Shown piece by piece: positions 44,340 to 55,648 of a stretch of 64,000 nucleotides of DNA. The stretch is from contig QJPP01004085.1 of the NCBI GenBank assembly GCA_003996215.1, positions 33,607-97,606 of the forward strand. Reading direction: 5' to 3'. The notes beneath the pieces are model-generated. The model was given only the letters and a program-made list of their open reading frames with translations, was not told where the DNA came from and did no database searches. The translations under genes and the position numbers were made by a program. This stretch comes from Jaltomata sinuosa (taxonomy: Eukaryota; Streptophyta; Magnoliopsida; Solanales; Solanaceae). Positions within the stretch are counted from its first letter, which is position 1. Each line of letters starts with the position of its first letter.

Positions 44340-47300
44340 TGATGACCCTTCTGGTCATCTTCGCGTTTACGCGTTCTTTGTACTGTTAAAGCTTTCTTGT
44401 AGTGACCCCGGTCATTCGTTTGGTTGTTTTATCCATTTGCCTATTTTGGGGCCTTAACTTAGAATATCATTGACTTTAGTCAACATTCTTGGTAAACGTG
44501 CTTGGAATCAAATTCTGACAGTGTTTTTAGCTCCAAAGCATGGAGTTTGGTCTAGAAGGACCCTTAGTCGGGTTCTGGGAGCTTTAAGTTTTTCTTTTGT
44601 TTTGTTTTTTGTATTTTAGCCAAGTTAAACTTGAAAGTTTGACTATGGTCAACATTCAGAGAAGACGGCCTCGGATAGAAATTCTGACAATGTTGTTAGC
44701 TCCGGAATGTCAACTTTGGACTAGAAGGACCTTTGGTTCAGGTCCAGAGGCTTCCAGACTCGTTTTAGGCCTTGGTGTTCCACTAAGGAAAGATAGGCCT
44801 AAAGTTGGTTCTTGGGCATGGGGACCACTTTTTATGCTATCGACCTCCGTTATGGTTTTCGTCGATTCCATTGAGTCCGGAATGCCATTTCTAGTCGAAT
44901 AACTCTGCTCATTTGTGTTTGCGGATCCCCGGATGTGTTTTCAAGGGTCCATCGGGGTAAAATTCTTGTCGAGAATTGCTGTTGGCAGCTGGTGCTGTCA
45001 TGGCACCAACATGGCGTTTGCGTACACGGTGGCCACCCACATTCATGTAGGCCTATGCCAGCTGCCCCTCTGCCCTTGCCTTCACCTAGGCGCTCACCGT
45101 GCTGTATTCGCAGGCCCGCGTTCGCAGTGGTCTGGCCGCATTCGCGCAAAGCAGACGCCTGGCCTAGCCAGCGCTTGGCCTTCGTGTGTGCGCCGACTGC
45201 CAGTATTCGCATGCCCCGCATAGGCGGTGGCTTGCTGCATTCACGAAGGCTTAGGCTAGCAGCTATTTAAGCTAGCCATTATGTTTTTCCAGACCTCATC
45301 TCTCATTTCCCCCAACTCTAACAAAACCAAAACACTCTCTAAATTGTTCAAATCAGTGCACCCTTATAGGATTCTTGTTCCCTCAATGAATTCTTGCTAC
45401 GTTGGCATTTTGGTAAGTTTCTCCTCGTCTCCATTGTTGTCTTCTCCATTGGTTTAAATCACCATTTTTGCAAACTTCTCAAGCTCGAAAATTTGTTTTT
45501 AGAATTTGTTCGTGTGTGAGGTTGCATGCTCCGTGGGCTTATCCAATTCATATCCCTTCGCATAATTCTCTCCTTTGGGTAGGTTATTCTTGTCAATTTT
45601 TGGTTTTCATTCTTAATTCTCCATTATTGGGTTTCTTAACTTTACAGGATGTTTTAGCTCAAATTTGTTGCCCAAATTCCTTTATTTTCCGGGTATGTAC
45701 TCCCATGATCTTGATGATCATAATGTGAGTTTCATTTTGGGTTTAAGGGTGCGGGCCCCACAGCCTCGCCGTTGACCCAAATTTTGACCCGACTATAATT
45801 GTAGCATTATAGGTATTGTTAGACTCGTTTTAATGCATTATTTACATTTTTGATAGTTTGATCATCTTTCGGGGTTCTCGGAGTGATTCAGGCTTGAATA
45901 TCATTGTCCCAGTGTCTTGTCTTCGGACGACAGTTAGGTTACGATCTAAACTCCCTAGACTTAGCATATATCAGATAAAGTTGTACTAATTGACATCCTT
46001 GGGTTGGGTTATTAGCTTGGCACCACAAACCATTGACCGCTTTTCCCTGTCCGTGCCGTTCATTCTTCCGTTGTGTGTTGTATTCCTCGTAGCTTGATAT
46101 TATAACCTTTGTGGTCCTGTGAGACCCTATTGTGACTCTGGAACATAAATGTTGGGTTATTCGGGGGTCTCCATGAGTCCCGGACATTGTTATCGTGATT
46201 TTAGGCTAGTTATGTATGTTGTTGAGCGATTGGAGCCTATGCAGGGCCGATAGGTTGATTGTGGGCCGGGGGACACTATTGTGATTGTGTACACCACTTA
46301 TCATTCATATAAAAGGATTTTCTTCATGATTTACTATAGTTTTGTCTTCGGGCCTTCTATTGATGATTTCTAAACCTTGCATGGCCCGTTGGGCCCATTT
46401 TTTGATAAAATTGATTATAAAATAGTTGGGTACCGTCTTAATAGATCTTCTTTGGGGTAAGAAGAAATAAAAAGAAGGTTTTATCACTATTTCTACTATT
46501 ACTAGACTCGGTGGGGCTAAGGTCTAGACTTGTTTTACTGCAACGTCCGGGGTGACGCTAGGCTCAGTGGGGCCGTGCGCTAGGACTTTGACTTACTATT
46601 TTAGACCTGGATACTCTCCGGGCAGCTATACTTGGGGATTTTTGAGATTGTGGGGCATCTAGTACGTTGGTCGGGGGCCTCCATGGACCTTGCCATTCTG
46701 GACCAGGGGCTACGTGTCGTGAGTGCCGGAGGGGGGGTATATGACATAGTAGGGGTATACAGGTGTGACCTTCCATAGATCTTGTCTTCTGGTCCTCATA
46801 GGACGCCGGAAATGCGTAACATACGGTACTACTATCACTCTTGTCTTTGCATGGCATATCATATCATTCATCTGCGTGAGGTACCACCCTTGTTTGATAT
46901 TTGTTGATTGTATTCTCCAGTAGTATGGGATGCCGGAGGGTTTATTTTAACTAGATTGCGTTCCTTGGTTGTATGGGTGGCTAGGGGACTGTAGGTAGAC
47001 TCTTTGTTACCTTATTTCTATACTGCACCCTGTCATGGTTATATGTTTGAGATTGGATATTGCGAGGTTGTTAGTTTTTGACTTGAGATTGGTATGATTA
47101 GTTTGGTTATTAATTCCTATTTTTCGAGCATGCCTATCTTTATTCTTCTCCTCCCTTCCCTTGTACTTGAAGTTACAGGTATGCCGTCCACTTCTGAAAC
47201 ATGTTATGTATATACTGTTATTGCAAGGACCCTAGGTGCGTCTCTTCCTACTTTCACATGTGCCTATTGTGTATATCTTCTACTTGCTAGCCTTGTATGT

Positions 47301-47898
47301 TGTTTTTGTTGTCTTTCCTCTGGGCTAGTTCCTGTGTGCCTTTTTGTAGATTCCCGTGACTATTTGTTTCTATTCTGTCTATTACTACACTTTTATCTTA
47401 TATGTACCCAGTCAGCCAATGATACCTACTAGGTACCTCATTCACATTTGGTGCTCATACTACACTCTGCATCTTCTGGTGCAGATCCTAGTGTGACACA
47501 TCGCTGCTAGCTCGTGGGAGACTCATTCTTGAAGATTTTGGACCGTCCCGGACTAAGGGTGAGCTCTTGGTGGCCGGAGATACCTTTTAGTTTATGTTTT
47601 GTTTTATGTACTCTATTACTACTCGGAGACATTTATGTATATATTATTTTGGATCCTTTTGTACTCCTTATATGTAGATCCGGGTCTATACTATGATACC
47701 AGGTTTTGGGTTTGGTTTAGCTTCCGCATTTGTGTGTACTATTTTCTTCATCTTGTTCCGTTGCTTCTGCCTATTAAACTGTTCTTCCGCTTAAATTATT
47801 AGATAGTAGCCCATTACTGACCATTCTGGGCTACGAGGATTGGCTCGCCTACTGGGGGGTTGTAGGTGCCATCATGACCGAGAAATCAGGTCGTGACA
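44340..47898 (+). repeat. RE5 3' LTR
   Basis: 3559 bp, TGATGACCC to GGTCGTGACA. It has the hairpins at 46502-46527 (CTAGAC/GTCTAG) and 46606-46622 (CCTGG/CCGGG) and lacks the 44-bp duplication of the 5' copy. Open frames of 60-123 codons within it carry no motif. Confidence 0.82.
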
Positions 47899-49003
47899 TA
47901 TATATATATATATATATATATTATGTGTGTGTGTGTATATATATATATATAACCATCACACAACCTGGTGTCATAGTATAGAACTCACTACTACATATAC
48001 AAAGTACAAAAGGGTACAAAATAAGAATATACAACTGTCTCTGAATAGCAAAAGAGTACATAGTACAAAAGACGAGATAAAGCGAAGCCTCGGTCGTCAG
48101 GAGCACACCCTACGTCTCGGATGTCCCAAGAGCACTGCACGAGTCTCCACGCATCACGGTGATAGCTCACACTCGAATCTGCACTAGAAGATGTAGAAGT
48201 GTAGTATGAGCACCAATTGCAAAGCAACGGGTACCCATTAGGCATCATAGGCCGATTGAGCATATATAAGATATAAAAGTTGTAAATAGCAGATAATGAA
48301 GGAAGTAGTCACAGAAACAAACAGAGAAAAACAAACGAAAGCTAGTAACGAATAGAAGACAAGGATAAACAAGTATATTATGCTAGCCACAGAAGGTAGA
48401 TATCACAAAACACAGGTGAATGAGTAGAGAATGCACCTAGACCCTTGCAACAACAATATATATAGAGATTTTAAGTTATACCGGTAACCTCAAATAAAAG
48501 GGAAAGAAGGATGATCGAAAAATATCCAACAAGTAGCTCTAATCTGAACAAGCAGTACAATAGGAGCGAGTAAACTAATCTACCTACAGTCACAACGGGT
48601 GCCCATACACCCGAGGAACATATACAAGTGAAAAAAAACCTCTGACATCCCATACTACCAGAGCGTAAACTCAACAAACATCAAACAAGGATGGAACCAA
48701 GAAACAATGTATGATATGCTATCAAACGCTAGTGGTACCATATGCACCTCCTGTGGAGCCCGTAGGACCATCATATAGGACTCATGGAAGAATACCCCCG
48801 TATACCTTTACTACCCCATATAACCCTCCTCTAGAACTCTTGGCCTATAGCCCCTAGTCCGAATCGACAAGGTCCATGGAGGTCTCTGAGACCATATACA
48901 AACTCTCAATATCTCAATATATGTGCCTAGAATCTATCTGGGTCTAAAATCCATAAAAAGGTCACGTCTAGTGCTTTGGCCCAGCCGAGCCTAGTATCGT
49001 ATT
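47899..49003 (-). repeat. RE4 3' LTR, piece 2, with TA/TG microsatellite
   Basis: Starts with (TA)n, (TG)n and (TA)n to about 47951, then follows the RE2 LTR in order (ACCTGGTGTCATAGTATAGA, CACGAGTCTCCACGC, GAGCACCAATTG). It ends in a hairpin unit (CTAGTGCTTTGGCCCAGCCG) where RE6 was inserted. Confidence 0.75.
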
Positions 49004-50278
49004 TGTCACGATCCAATTTCTCGGTCATGATGGCACCTACAGCCCCCGATAGGTGAACCAAACCCCGTAGCCCAGAACAGTTAGTAATGGGCTACTATCT
49101 AACAAATAAGGGAACAAGACGAATAAAATAGATAACAGGGATATAAATATATACATATGCGGAAACTAAACCAAACCCCAAGACCTAGTATCATAGTATA
49201 GAGCCAAACTACATACATGGAGTGCAAATAAACTAAAACTATATATACAGATGTCTCTAAATGGTAATAGAGTACATGAAGCAAAAGATAAACTAAAGCT
49301 AAGCTCCGATGGCTAAGAGCTCACCCTCAGCCTGAAGTAGTCCCCAGCAGATCTCCAAGCACGAATCACAACGATCTAACGGCGATGACCCATGCTAGGA
49401 TCTGCACCCAAAGATGCAGGGGGTAGGGGTGAGCACCAAATGCGAAGCATAAGGTACCCAGTAGGTATCATAGGCCGACTGGGCATATATAAGATAAAAG
49501 CATAGTAATAGACAGAATAGAAGCAAACAGTCACAGAAATCAACGAAAGGTACACAGGAACTAGCCCAGAGGGAAATCAACAGAACCACATATGAGGCTA
49601 GTAAGCAGAATATACACACCATATGCACATGTGAAAGTAAGAAATAACGCACCTGGGGTCCTTGCAACAACAGTGTATAAAAAATAAGTTTACGAAATGG
49701 ACGGTATACCGGTAACCTCAAGTGTAAGAAGAAGAGAGAAAGAGTAATAATAGGAATGCTCAGAGACATGAATCAAACTCAACTAATCATACCAATCTCA
49801 TACTTATCCATAATAGAGAACAATTCTGTAAGTAAAAGCAAAAGTCTACCTACAGTCCCCCGGCCGTCCATACAACCGAGGAACACAAACAAGTGAAAAC
49901 AAACCCTCCGGCATCCCATACTACCGGAGCGTATAATCAGCAAACATCAAACAAGGGTGGAGCCTCAAACAATGAATGATATGATGCATGAAGATCTCAA
50001 GTGCCATGGTACTCTGTATGTACCTCCTCCGGCGCCGATCCGGCCCAGCAGGTAGGTTCCATGGAAGGATACTGCCCGTATACCTCTACTCCACCGTATA
50101 CCCCTCCTCCGCCACACGCAGCCCGTAGCCCCTGGCCCGGATGGCAAGGTCTATGGAGGTCCCAGACCCCATACTAAACTCAGTATCAGAATAGAGACCC
50201 AGTCTCGAATATGCAATGCCCAGACCCTGTCCAGGACTAAAGTAGTAGGAAAATGTCTCAAAAACCGCTCCAAGGGTG

Positions 50279-50398
50279 CCCGGGCGTAACCGGGTCTAAA
50301 AAGTAAAAAGTCATCTCAGGTGCTCGGTCCGACCGAGACTAAAAATCATCTCAAGTAGCAAGAAAATTCAACTAGCACTCCGGCCCTGCCGAGTCTAG
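50279..50398 (-). repeat. Hairpin cluster in RE6 LTR
   Basis: CCCGG-N6-CCGGG (50279-50294); CTCGGT-CCG-ACCGAG (50323-50337); CTAG..CTC.GGC-CCT-GCCGAG.CTAG (50372-50398). Position and order match the RE2 hairpins though arm sequences differ. Confidence 0.7.
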
Positions 50399-51587
50399 CG
50401 TTAATCGTAAAACTGGTGATTTAAATCATAATTTTACTTTCTTGCCCAAAAATATTCACAAGTCAAATCAACCATTTCCAAATCATTTCCATCAAAAATG
50501 GGCCCCCCGAGCCATGCAGGGTCTAGAAAATGGTGCCAGTAGGCCCGAAGCCCAAACCGTAGCAAAACCTGTAGAAAACCTCTTTTTATGCATGAAAATG
50601 GTATGATCAAACACAATAGCTGCCCAGCAGCTCACAATCAACCTATCGACCCTGCACAGGCCCACAACTACTCAGCAAGCATAACCAGCCTAGAAGGATA
50701 ATTCTATGCCCGGGACTCGCGGACATTCCCAAAATCCCACCTTCTATGTTCCAGAGTCAACAAGGCCACACAGGACCACAAGGGTAAATAAAATATATCG
50801 GCAAATACTACAAGCAACGGAGGAATTAAAGTAGGCGGACATGAATAAAGCGGTCGAGGTCTGTGGTGCCAACCTAATAATCCAACCCAAGGATGCCCAT
50901 TAATACAATTTTATTCTATATATGCGGAGTCTAGGGAAAATAAACCGTAACCTACCGGTTGTCCGACGACAAGCTGCTAGAACAACGATGTCCAGGCTCG
51001 AACCACTCCAAGAAAATCCAAAACTAAATCGGAATCGGAATCGGATTTGGGATGGAACAACTTGACATAGATAATTGATTTACTTTATCAAATATATTTT
51101 TCTCACAACAAAACCTCTACGTGAAGGAGTATTTAAGAATGTGCATAGTTGTATGTAATAGTAATATACATATATATATATAAACTTCAGCAAGGTCCAA
51201 TGTTGCTAACAATCATTACACTGCCTAACTTCCAAATGATGCCACTACTAAGTATACTAGTTGCTGCCTTCATCTTCCACTTACACGTGGGGGTGGAGGT
51301 GGCAACCAATTTCATCCGCTAAGTATATACTCGGGTATTGCATAAATTCGTGGTAAAATAAATATAGCTTTTTAAATATACCAAAATTACTAGAAAATTA
51401 TTTCGAATAAAACCTACTATATTATAATAATAAATTTAAACATAACTAAATTTACTATCTCCGTTAAAATATTTTTCAAAGGTAATAATAATATAATATA
51501 ACTTCCTACCACCTTCGACTTTTAAATAAAATACTTTCAAATACGCACGATTTTGATACTCAAGAATTCTCTCGGGATCCTCCCTTA

Positions 51588-51689
51588 TTTTTTATAACTG
51601 TTTCGGAACTGAAATGACGTTTTAAAACGTGAAGTTAAGACTTAAATCGAGTTTAACCCGACCCGAATCGCGACCCGGTACGTAACCCG
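51588..51689 (-). promoter_or_regulatory. TATA-like box and upstream CGGGT array of RE6 3' LTR
   Basis: Minus strand has four CGGGT words around a CGCGATTCGGG core (51656-51689), then TATAAAAAATAAG at 51584-51596. The array survives in the 5' LTR (58203-58250) but the TATA-like box there is deleted. Confidence 0.45.
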
Positions 51690-51953
51690 TTTTCTGCCAG
51701 ACAGTCCGCGGTAAAATAGTCATAACTTTTTACTCCGAGATCAGTTGGATGTGAGGTTTTGTGCGTAGGAAACTAGACTCGTAGACCTTCGATTTGGTAT
51801 TTCAGGGGACTTCTAACTCTTTATATATTGAGAGAAAAGCCCCGAGACATTTGACCCAAAGTTCAGAAAATTTGTTAAAGATCTTACAATATCTTTTGTC
51901 GATTTGCTTGACTTCAAAACTTATACGTGGAAATGACCGGAAGGGTCATTACA

Positions 51954-51990
51954 TCATCCACTACTAAAAAGGGCTTTGTCCTCGAAAGTC
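51954..51990 (-). other. RE6 polypurine region
   Basis: Minus strand GACTTTCGAGGACAAAGCC then CTTTTTAGTAGTGGATGA directly before the LTR. The hairpin arms seen in RE2, RE4 and RE5 are damaged on one side here. Confidence 0.6.
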
Positions 51991-52013
51991 AAGGTCAAGG
52001 GGGTACCTGAAGG

Positions 52014-53087
52014 CTAAAATAGCTGCGGATACTGATCCCGCATATCTCTATCGGTCTCCCAGGTAGCCTCATTGACTGGACGGTGCCTCCACTGAACCTT
52101 AACAACCGGGATCCCTCGAGACCTCAATCTCCTGACATCTCTGGCCAAAATAGCTGCCGGCTCCTCAACAAAGGCTAAATCCTCACCCAACTGACCTGAA
52201 TCCCACTGCAACACATGAGACTCATCTGGTACATACCGACGCAACATCGAAACATGAAATACAGGATGTATAGCTGAAAACATCAGAGGCAAGGCTAGCT
52301 GATAGGCAACGCTACCGACCCTCTGAAGAATCTCAAATGGCCCAATGTACCTGGGGCTAAGCTTGCCCCGCCTACCAAATCTCATCACGCCCTTCATGGG
52401 CGATACACGGAGAAACACCAAGTCACCGACGCTAAACTCCAAGGCACAAAGCCGACGATCAGCATAACTCTTCTGCCTGCTCTGAGTTGCCCGAAGTCTG
52501 TCCTGAATCACTCGGACTCGGTCTAAGGAATCTCGAAGCAAATCTGTGCTCTGTGGCCCAGCACTAAAACCGTCAAACCAACCTACCGGTGATCTGCAAC
52601 GCTTGCCATACAAAGCCTCAAAAGGTGCCATGCCGATACTCGAATGGAAGCTGTTATTATAAGCAAACTCTACCAAAGGAACAAACAGATCCCAAGAACC
52701 TCCAAAGTCAAGGACACAAGCTCGAAGCATGTCCTCCAAAATCTGAATGGTCCTCTCGGACTGGCCATCTGTCTGAGGGTGGAAAGCGGTACTAAGATGA
52801 ACCTCTGTACCCAAATCTCGCTGAATAGCCCTCCAGAACTGAGACGTGAACTGAGTGCCACGGTCTAAAATGATAGAAGCTGGGACCCCGTGCAATCGAA
52901 CAATCTCACGAAGGTAGATCTGAGCTAACCTCTCTGCACCATAAGAAGTCTGAACCGGCAAGAAATGTGCTGACTTAGTCAGCCTATCAACAATCACCCA
53001 TATGGAATCAAACCTCTGAGAAGTACGAGGTAAACAAACAACGAAGTCCATAGTAATCCCTTCCCACTTCCATTTAGGAATGGGAAG
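52014..53087 (-). pseudogene. pol: RE6 integrase core, GPY/F module and chromodomain
   Basis: Continuation of RE6 pol after the TGA at 53088-53090, in the same frame; the ATG at 53051 is internal. The DD35E core is complete: Asp in MDFVVCLPRTS (53046-53048), Asp in SIILDRGTQF (about 52860), Glu in DGQSERTIQ (about 52755). Then KSYADRRL, VGDLVFLRVSPMKGVMRFG, GKLSPRYIGPFEIL and HPVFHVSMLRRYVPDE. The last 50 residues are a chromodomain (FVEEPAAILARDVRRL, VKVQWRHRPVNEATWE) ending YPQLF and a TAG. Integrase inserts the cDNA; the chromodomain is thought to aid target choice. Confidence 0.88.
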
Positions 53088-55470
53088 TCACTGCATCAAA
53101 CCACCAGGTCTCATGTGCTCGATCTTAACCTGCTGGCAGTTCAAGCACCGAGATACGAACTCTACTATATCCCTCTTCATACCACTCCACCAGTAAAGTT
53201 GTCTCAAGTCTCTATACATCTTTGCTGTGCTGGGGTGAATGGAGTATCTAGTACAATGTGCCTCGTGAACTATCAACTGAATCAAATCACTAATCCTCGG
53301 AACACAAAGGCGACTATCAAACCTCAGAACCCCATCTGAATCTAGAGTAGCCCGAATGGTCTCCCCCTGAACAACCCGATCACGAAGGTGACAGAACTGC
53401 TGATCCTCAAACTGACGGCTCTGAACCTGATCAATCAAAGTAGAACGGACCTCAACACTGGTGAGAACTCTGATAGGATCCGACAAGTCAAGCCTAACCA
53501 GACGGTTAGCCAAGGACTGAATGTCCAAGGCCAACGGTCGCTCTGAAACTGAAAGAGAAGCTAGGCTACCCATACTAACTGCCTTCCGGCTCAAGGCATC
53601 CGCTACCACGTTTGCCTTGCCCGGATGATACAGAATAGTAAAGTCATAGTCCTTTAGTAACTCGACCCATCTCCTCTGTCTCGAGTTCAACTCTCGCTGA
53701 CTCGTGATATACTGAAGACTACGGTGATCGGTGAAGATATCACAGTGAACTCCATATAAGTAATGCCTCCAGATCTTGAGCACGAAAACTACCGCCGCCA
53801 ACTCTAAGTCATAAGTGGGGTAGTTGCGCTCGTGAACCTTCAGCTGCCTCGACGCATATGCTATTACTCGACCCTGCTGCATCAACACACAACCAAGACC
53901 AACCCCAGAAGCATCACAATACACGGAGAAGCTCCGACCCTCAACCGGCAAAGTCAAAACTGGAGCTGAAGTCAATAAGGCCTTAAGCCTCTGGAAGCTA
54001 TCCTCACACTGATCCGACCACTGAAATAGGACATCCTTCCTAGTCAGCATAGTCAAGGGTGCTGCTATGGAAGAAAATCCCTCAACGAACCGTCTGTAGT
54101 AACCAGCTAACCCAATAAAGCTGCGAACCTCAGTAACAGTAGTAGGTCTAGGCCACTCACAAACCGCTGAAATCTTTCCCGGATCAACCCTAATCCCATC
54201 CTTAGACACCACGTGCCCTAGGAATGCAACTGACTCAAGCCAAAACTCGCACTTTGAGAACTTGGCATAAAGCCGATGATCTCTCAAAGTCTGGAGTATA
54301 ACCCTCAAGTGTTGCTCATGCTCATCTCTACTACGCGAGTATACCAAGATGTCGTCTATAAAAACTATCACAAATGAGTCCAAATACGGGCCAAGAACCC
54401 TGTGCATCAAGTTCATAAAGGCTGCGGGGGCATTAGTCAACCCAAAAGACATCACCAGGAACTCATAATGGCCATAACGTGTCCTGAATGCTGTCTTAGG
54501 GATGTCCACCGCCCTAATCCTCAACTGATGGTAGCCGGACCTCAAATCAATCTTCGAAAACACGACTGAACCCTGAAGCTGGTCAAACAAATCATCAATC
54601 CTCGGCATCGGATACCTATTCTTCACTGTCACCCTATTCAGCTGCCGATAATCAATACACATGCGCATCGACCCATCCTTCTTCTTCACAAAGAGAACAG
54701 GAGCACCCCAAGGTGACACACTAGGTCTAATAAACCCCTTAGCTAACAGATCCTGGAGCTGCTCCTTAAGCTCCCTCAACTCAGCAGGAGCCATACGGTA
54801 AGGAGAAATAGAGATGGGCCTAGTGCCCGGCTCTAGCTCAATGGCGAAATCAATATCTCTCTCAGGTGGAAGGCCTGGCAGGTCGGTAGGAAATACATCG
54901 AGGAAGTCTCTAACCACAGGAACAGACTCAGGAGAAGTGGGGTTAGCACTAACATCTCGGACATATGCTAGATAAGCTAAACACCCACGGGAAATCAACT
55001 TCCTAGCTCGAAGACAAGAGATGATCCCAGATGGTGTATGGCTAACAGAACCCTGCCACACTACCGGGGATACACCGGGCACGGCTATGGTAATGGTCTT
55101 GGCATAACAATCCAAAACCACACGATGAGGGGATAACCAGTCCATGCCCAGTATCACATCAAAATCTAGCATATCAAGAATCATCAAGTCACCCCAAGTC
55201 TCTGAATCACCAATAGATAACATACAGGATCTCACAATCCGATCCACTACTAAAGAATCTCCTACTGGGGTCGAAACAGAAACAGGAACAGATAATGGCT
55301 CACTAGCCAACCCCAAACAAGGCACAAAGTAGGCAGATACATATGAACAAGTGAATCCAGGATCAAATAAAGCCATAGCAGACTGATGGCACACATAAAT
55401 CGTACCTGTAATCACAGCATCTGAGGCCTCTGCCTCTGGTCTCCTAGGGACCGCGTAAAATGACGATGAC
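53088..55470 (-). pseudogene. pol: RE6 protease, reverse transcriptase, RNase H and integrase zinc finger
   Basis: 775 open codons to a TGA at 53088-53090; the frame opens upstream of 55415 (a GTG), so it is internal to gag-pol. Protease: LFDPGFTCSYVSAYF and VILGMDWLSPHR. RT: RDIDFAIELEPGTRPIS, KKKDGSMRMCIDYRQLN, FSKIDLRSGYHQLRI and catalytic FIDD (plus 54351-54356 encodes DD). RNase H: YCDASGVGLG, YDLELAAV, FTDHRSLQ and VADALSRK, all four acidic residues kept. The integrase HHCC finger runs to CLNCQQVK. The stop replaces one residue between finger and core and looks like CGA to TGA. Apart from it the polyprotein looks sound. Confidence 0.9.
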
Positions 55471-55606
55471 CTCCACCTGCCCGACCGCCATCCCTACCAC
55501 CTGCTCTGCCACGTGGCACACCACCTCTACTCTGACGACCACCCCCTCTAGTCGGGGGCTAAACTACCCGTAAAGGCTCGGCCAACTGGACTGTACCGTG
55601 CTGAGG

Positions 55607-55648
55607 GCAATCTCTAGCAAAGTGACCTATCGCACCACAAGTAAAACA
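55607..55648 (-). other. RE6 gag CCHC zinc knuckle
   Basis: Minus strand encodes CFTCGAIGHFARDC, a complete C-X2-C-X4-H-X4-C box in the gag frame. Pol is in a different frame, so a one-base change lies between here and about 55470. Confidence 0.85.

Larger units (their letters stand above)
35489..47898 (+). mobile_element. RE5: chromovirus (Tekay/Del-like), full structure but decayed coding
   Basis: 5' LTR 35489-39083, iMet primer site 39087-39098, gag-pro-RT-RNase H-integrase-chromodomain in order, polypurine hairpin 44301-44339 and 3' LTR 44340-47898. Both sides are TA repeats, so a target duplication cannot be read. Coding is broken by at least four nonsense codons in gag and two 1-nt deletions before RT. 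LTRs have diverged visibly with several indels. Inactive. Confidence 0.85.
49004..51953 (-). repeat. RE6 3' LTR (full length)
   Basis: 2950 bp; sense start TGTAATGACCC, end GGATCGTGACA. Contains hairpins at 50279-50294, 50323-50337 and 50372-50398, a TATA-like TATAAAAAA (minus, 51588-51596), and a CGGGT array just upstream of it (51656-51689). The stretch 51040-51600 is very AT-rich and I do not see it in the other LTRs. Confidence 0.85.

Noticed and set aside
49395..49769. 124-codon hydrophobic minus-strand frame, repeated at 57461-57835
   Set aside because: Present twice only because it lies in both LTRs of RE6; no homologous frame in RE2, RE4 or RE7 LTRs and no promoter or domain.
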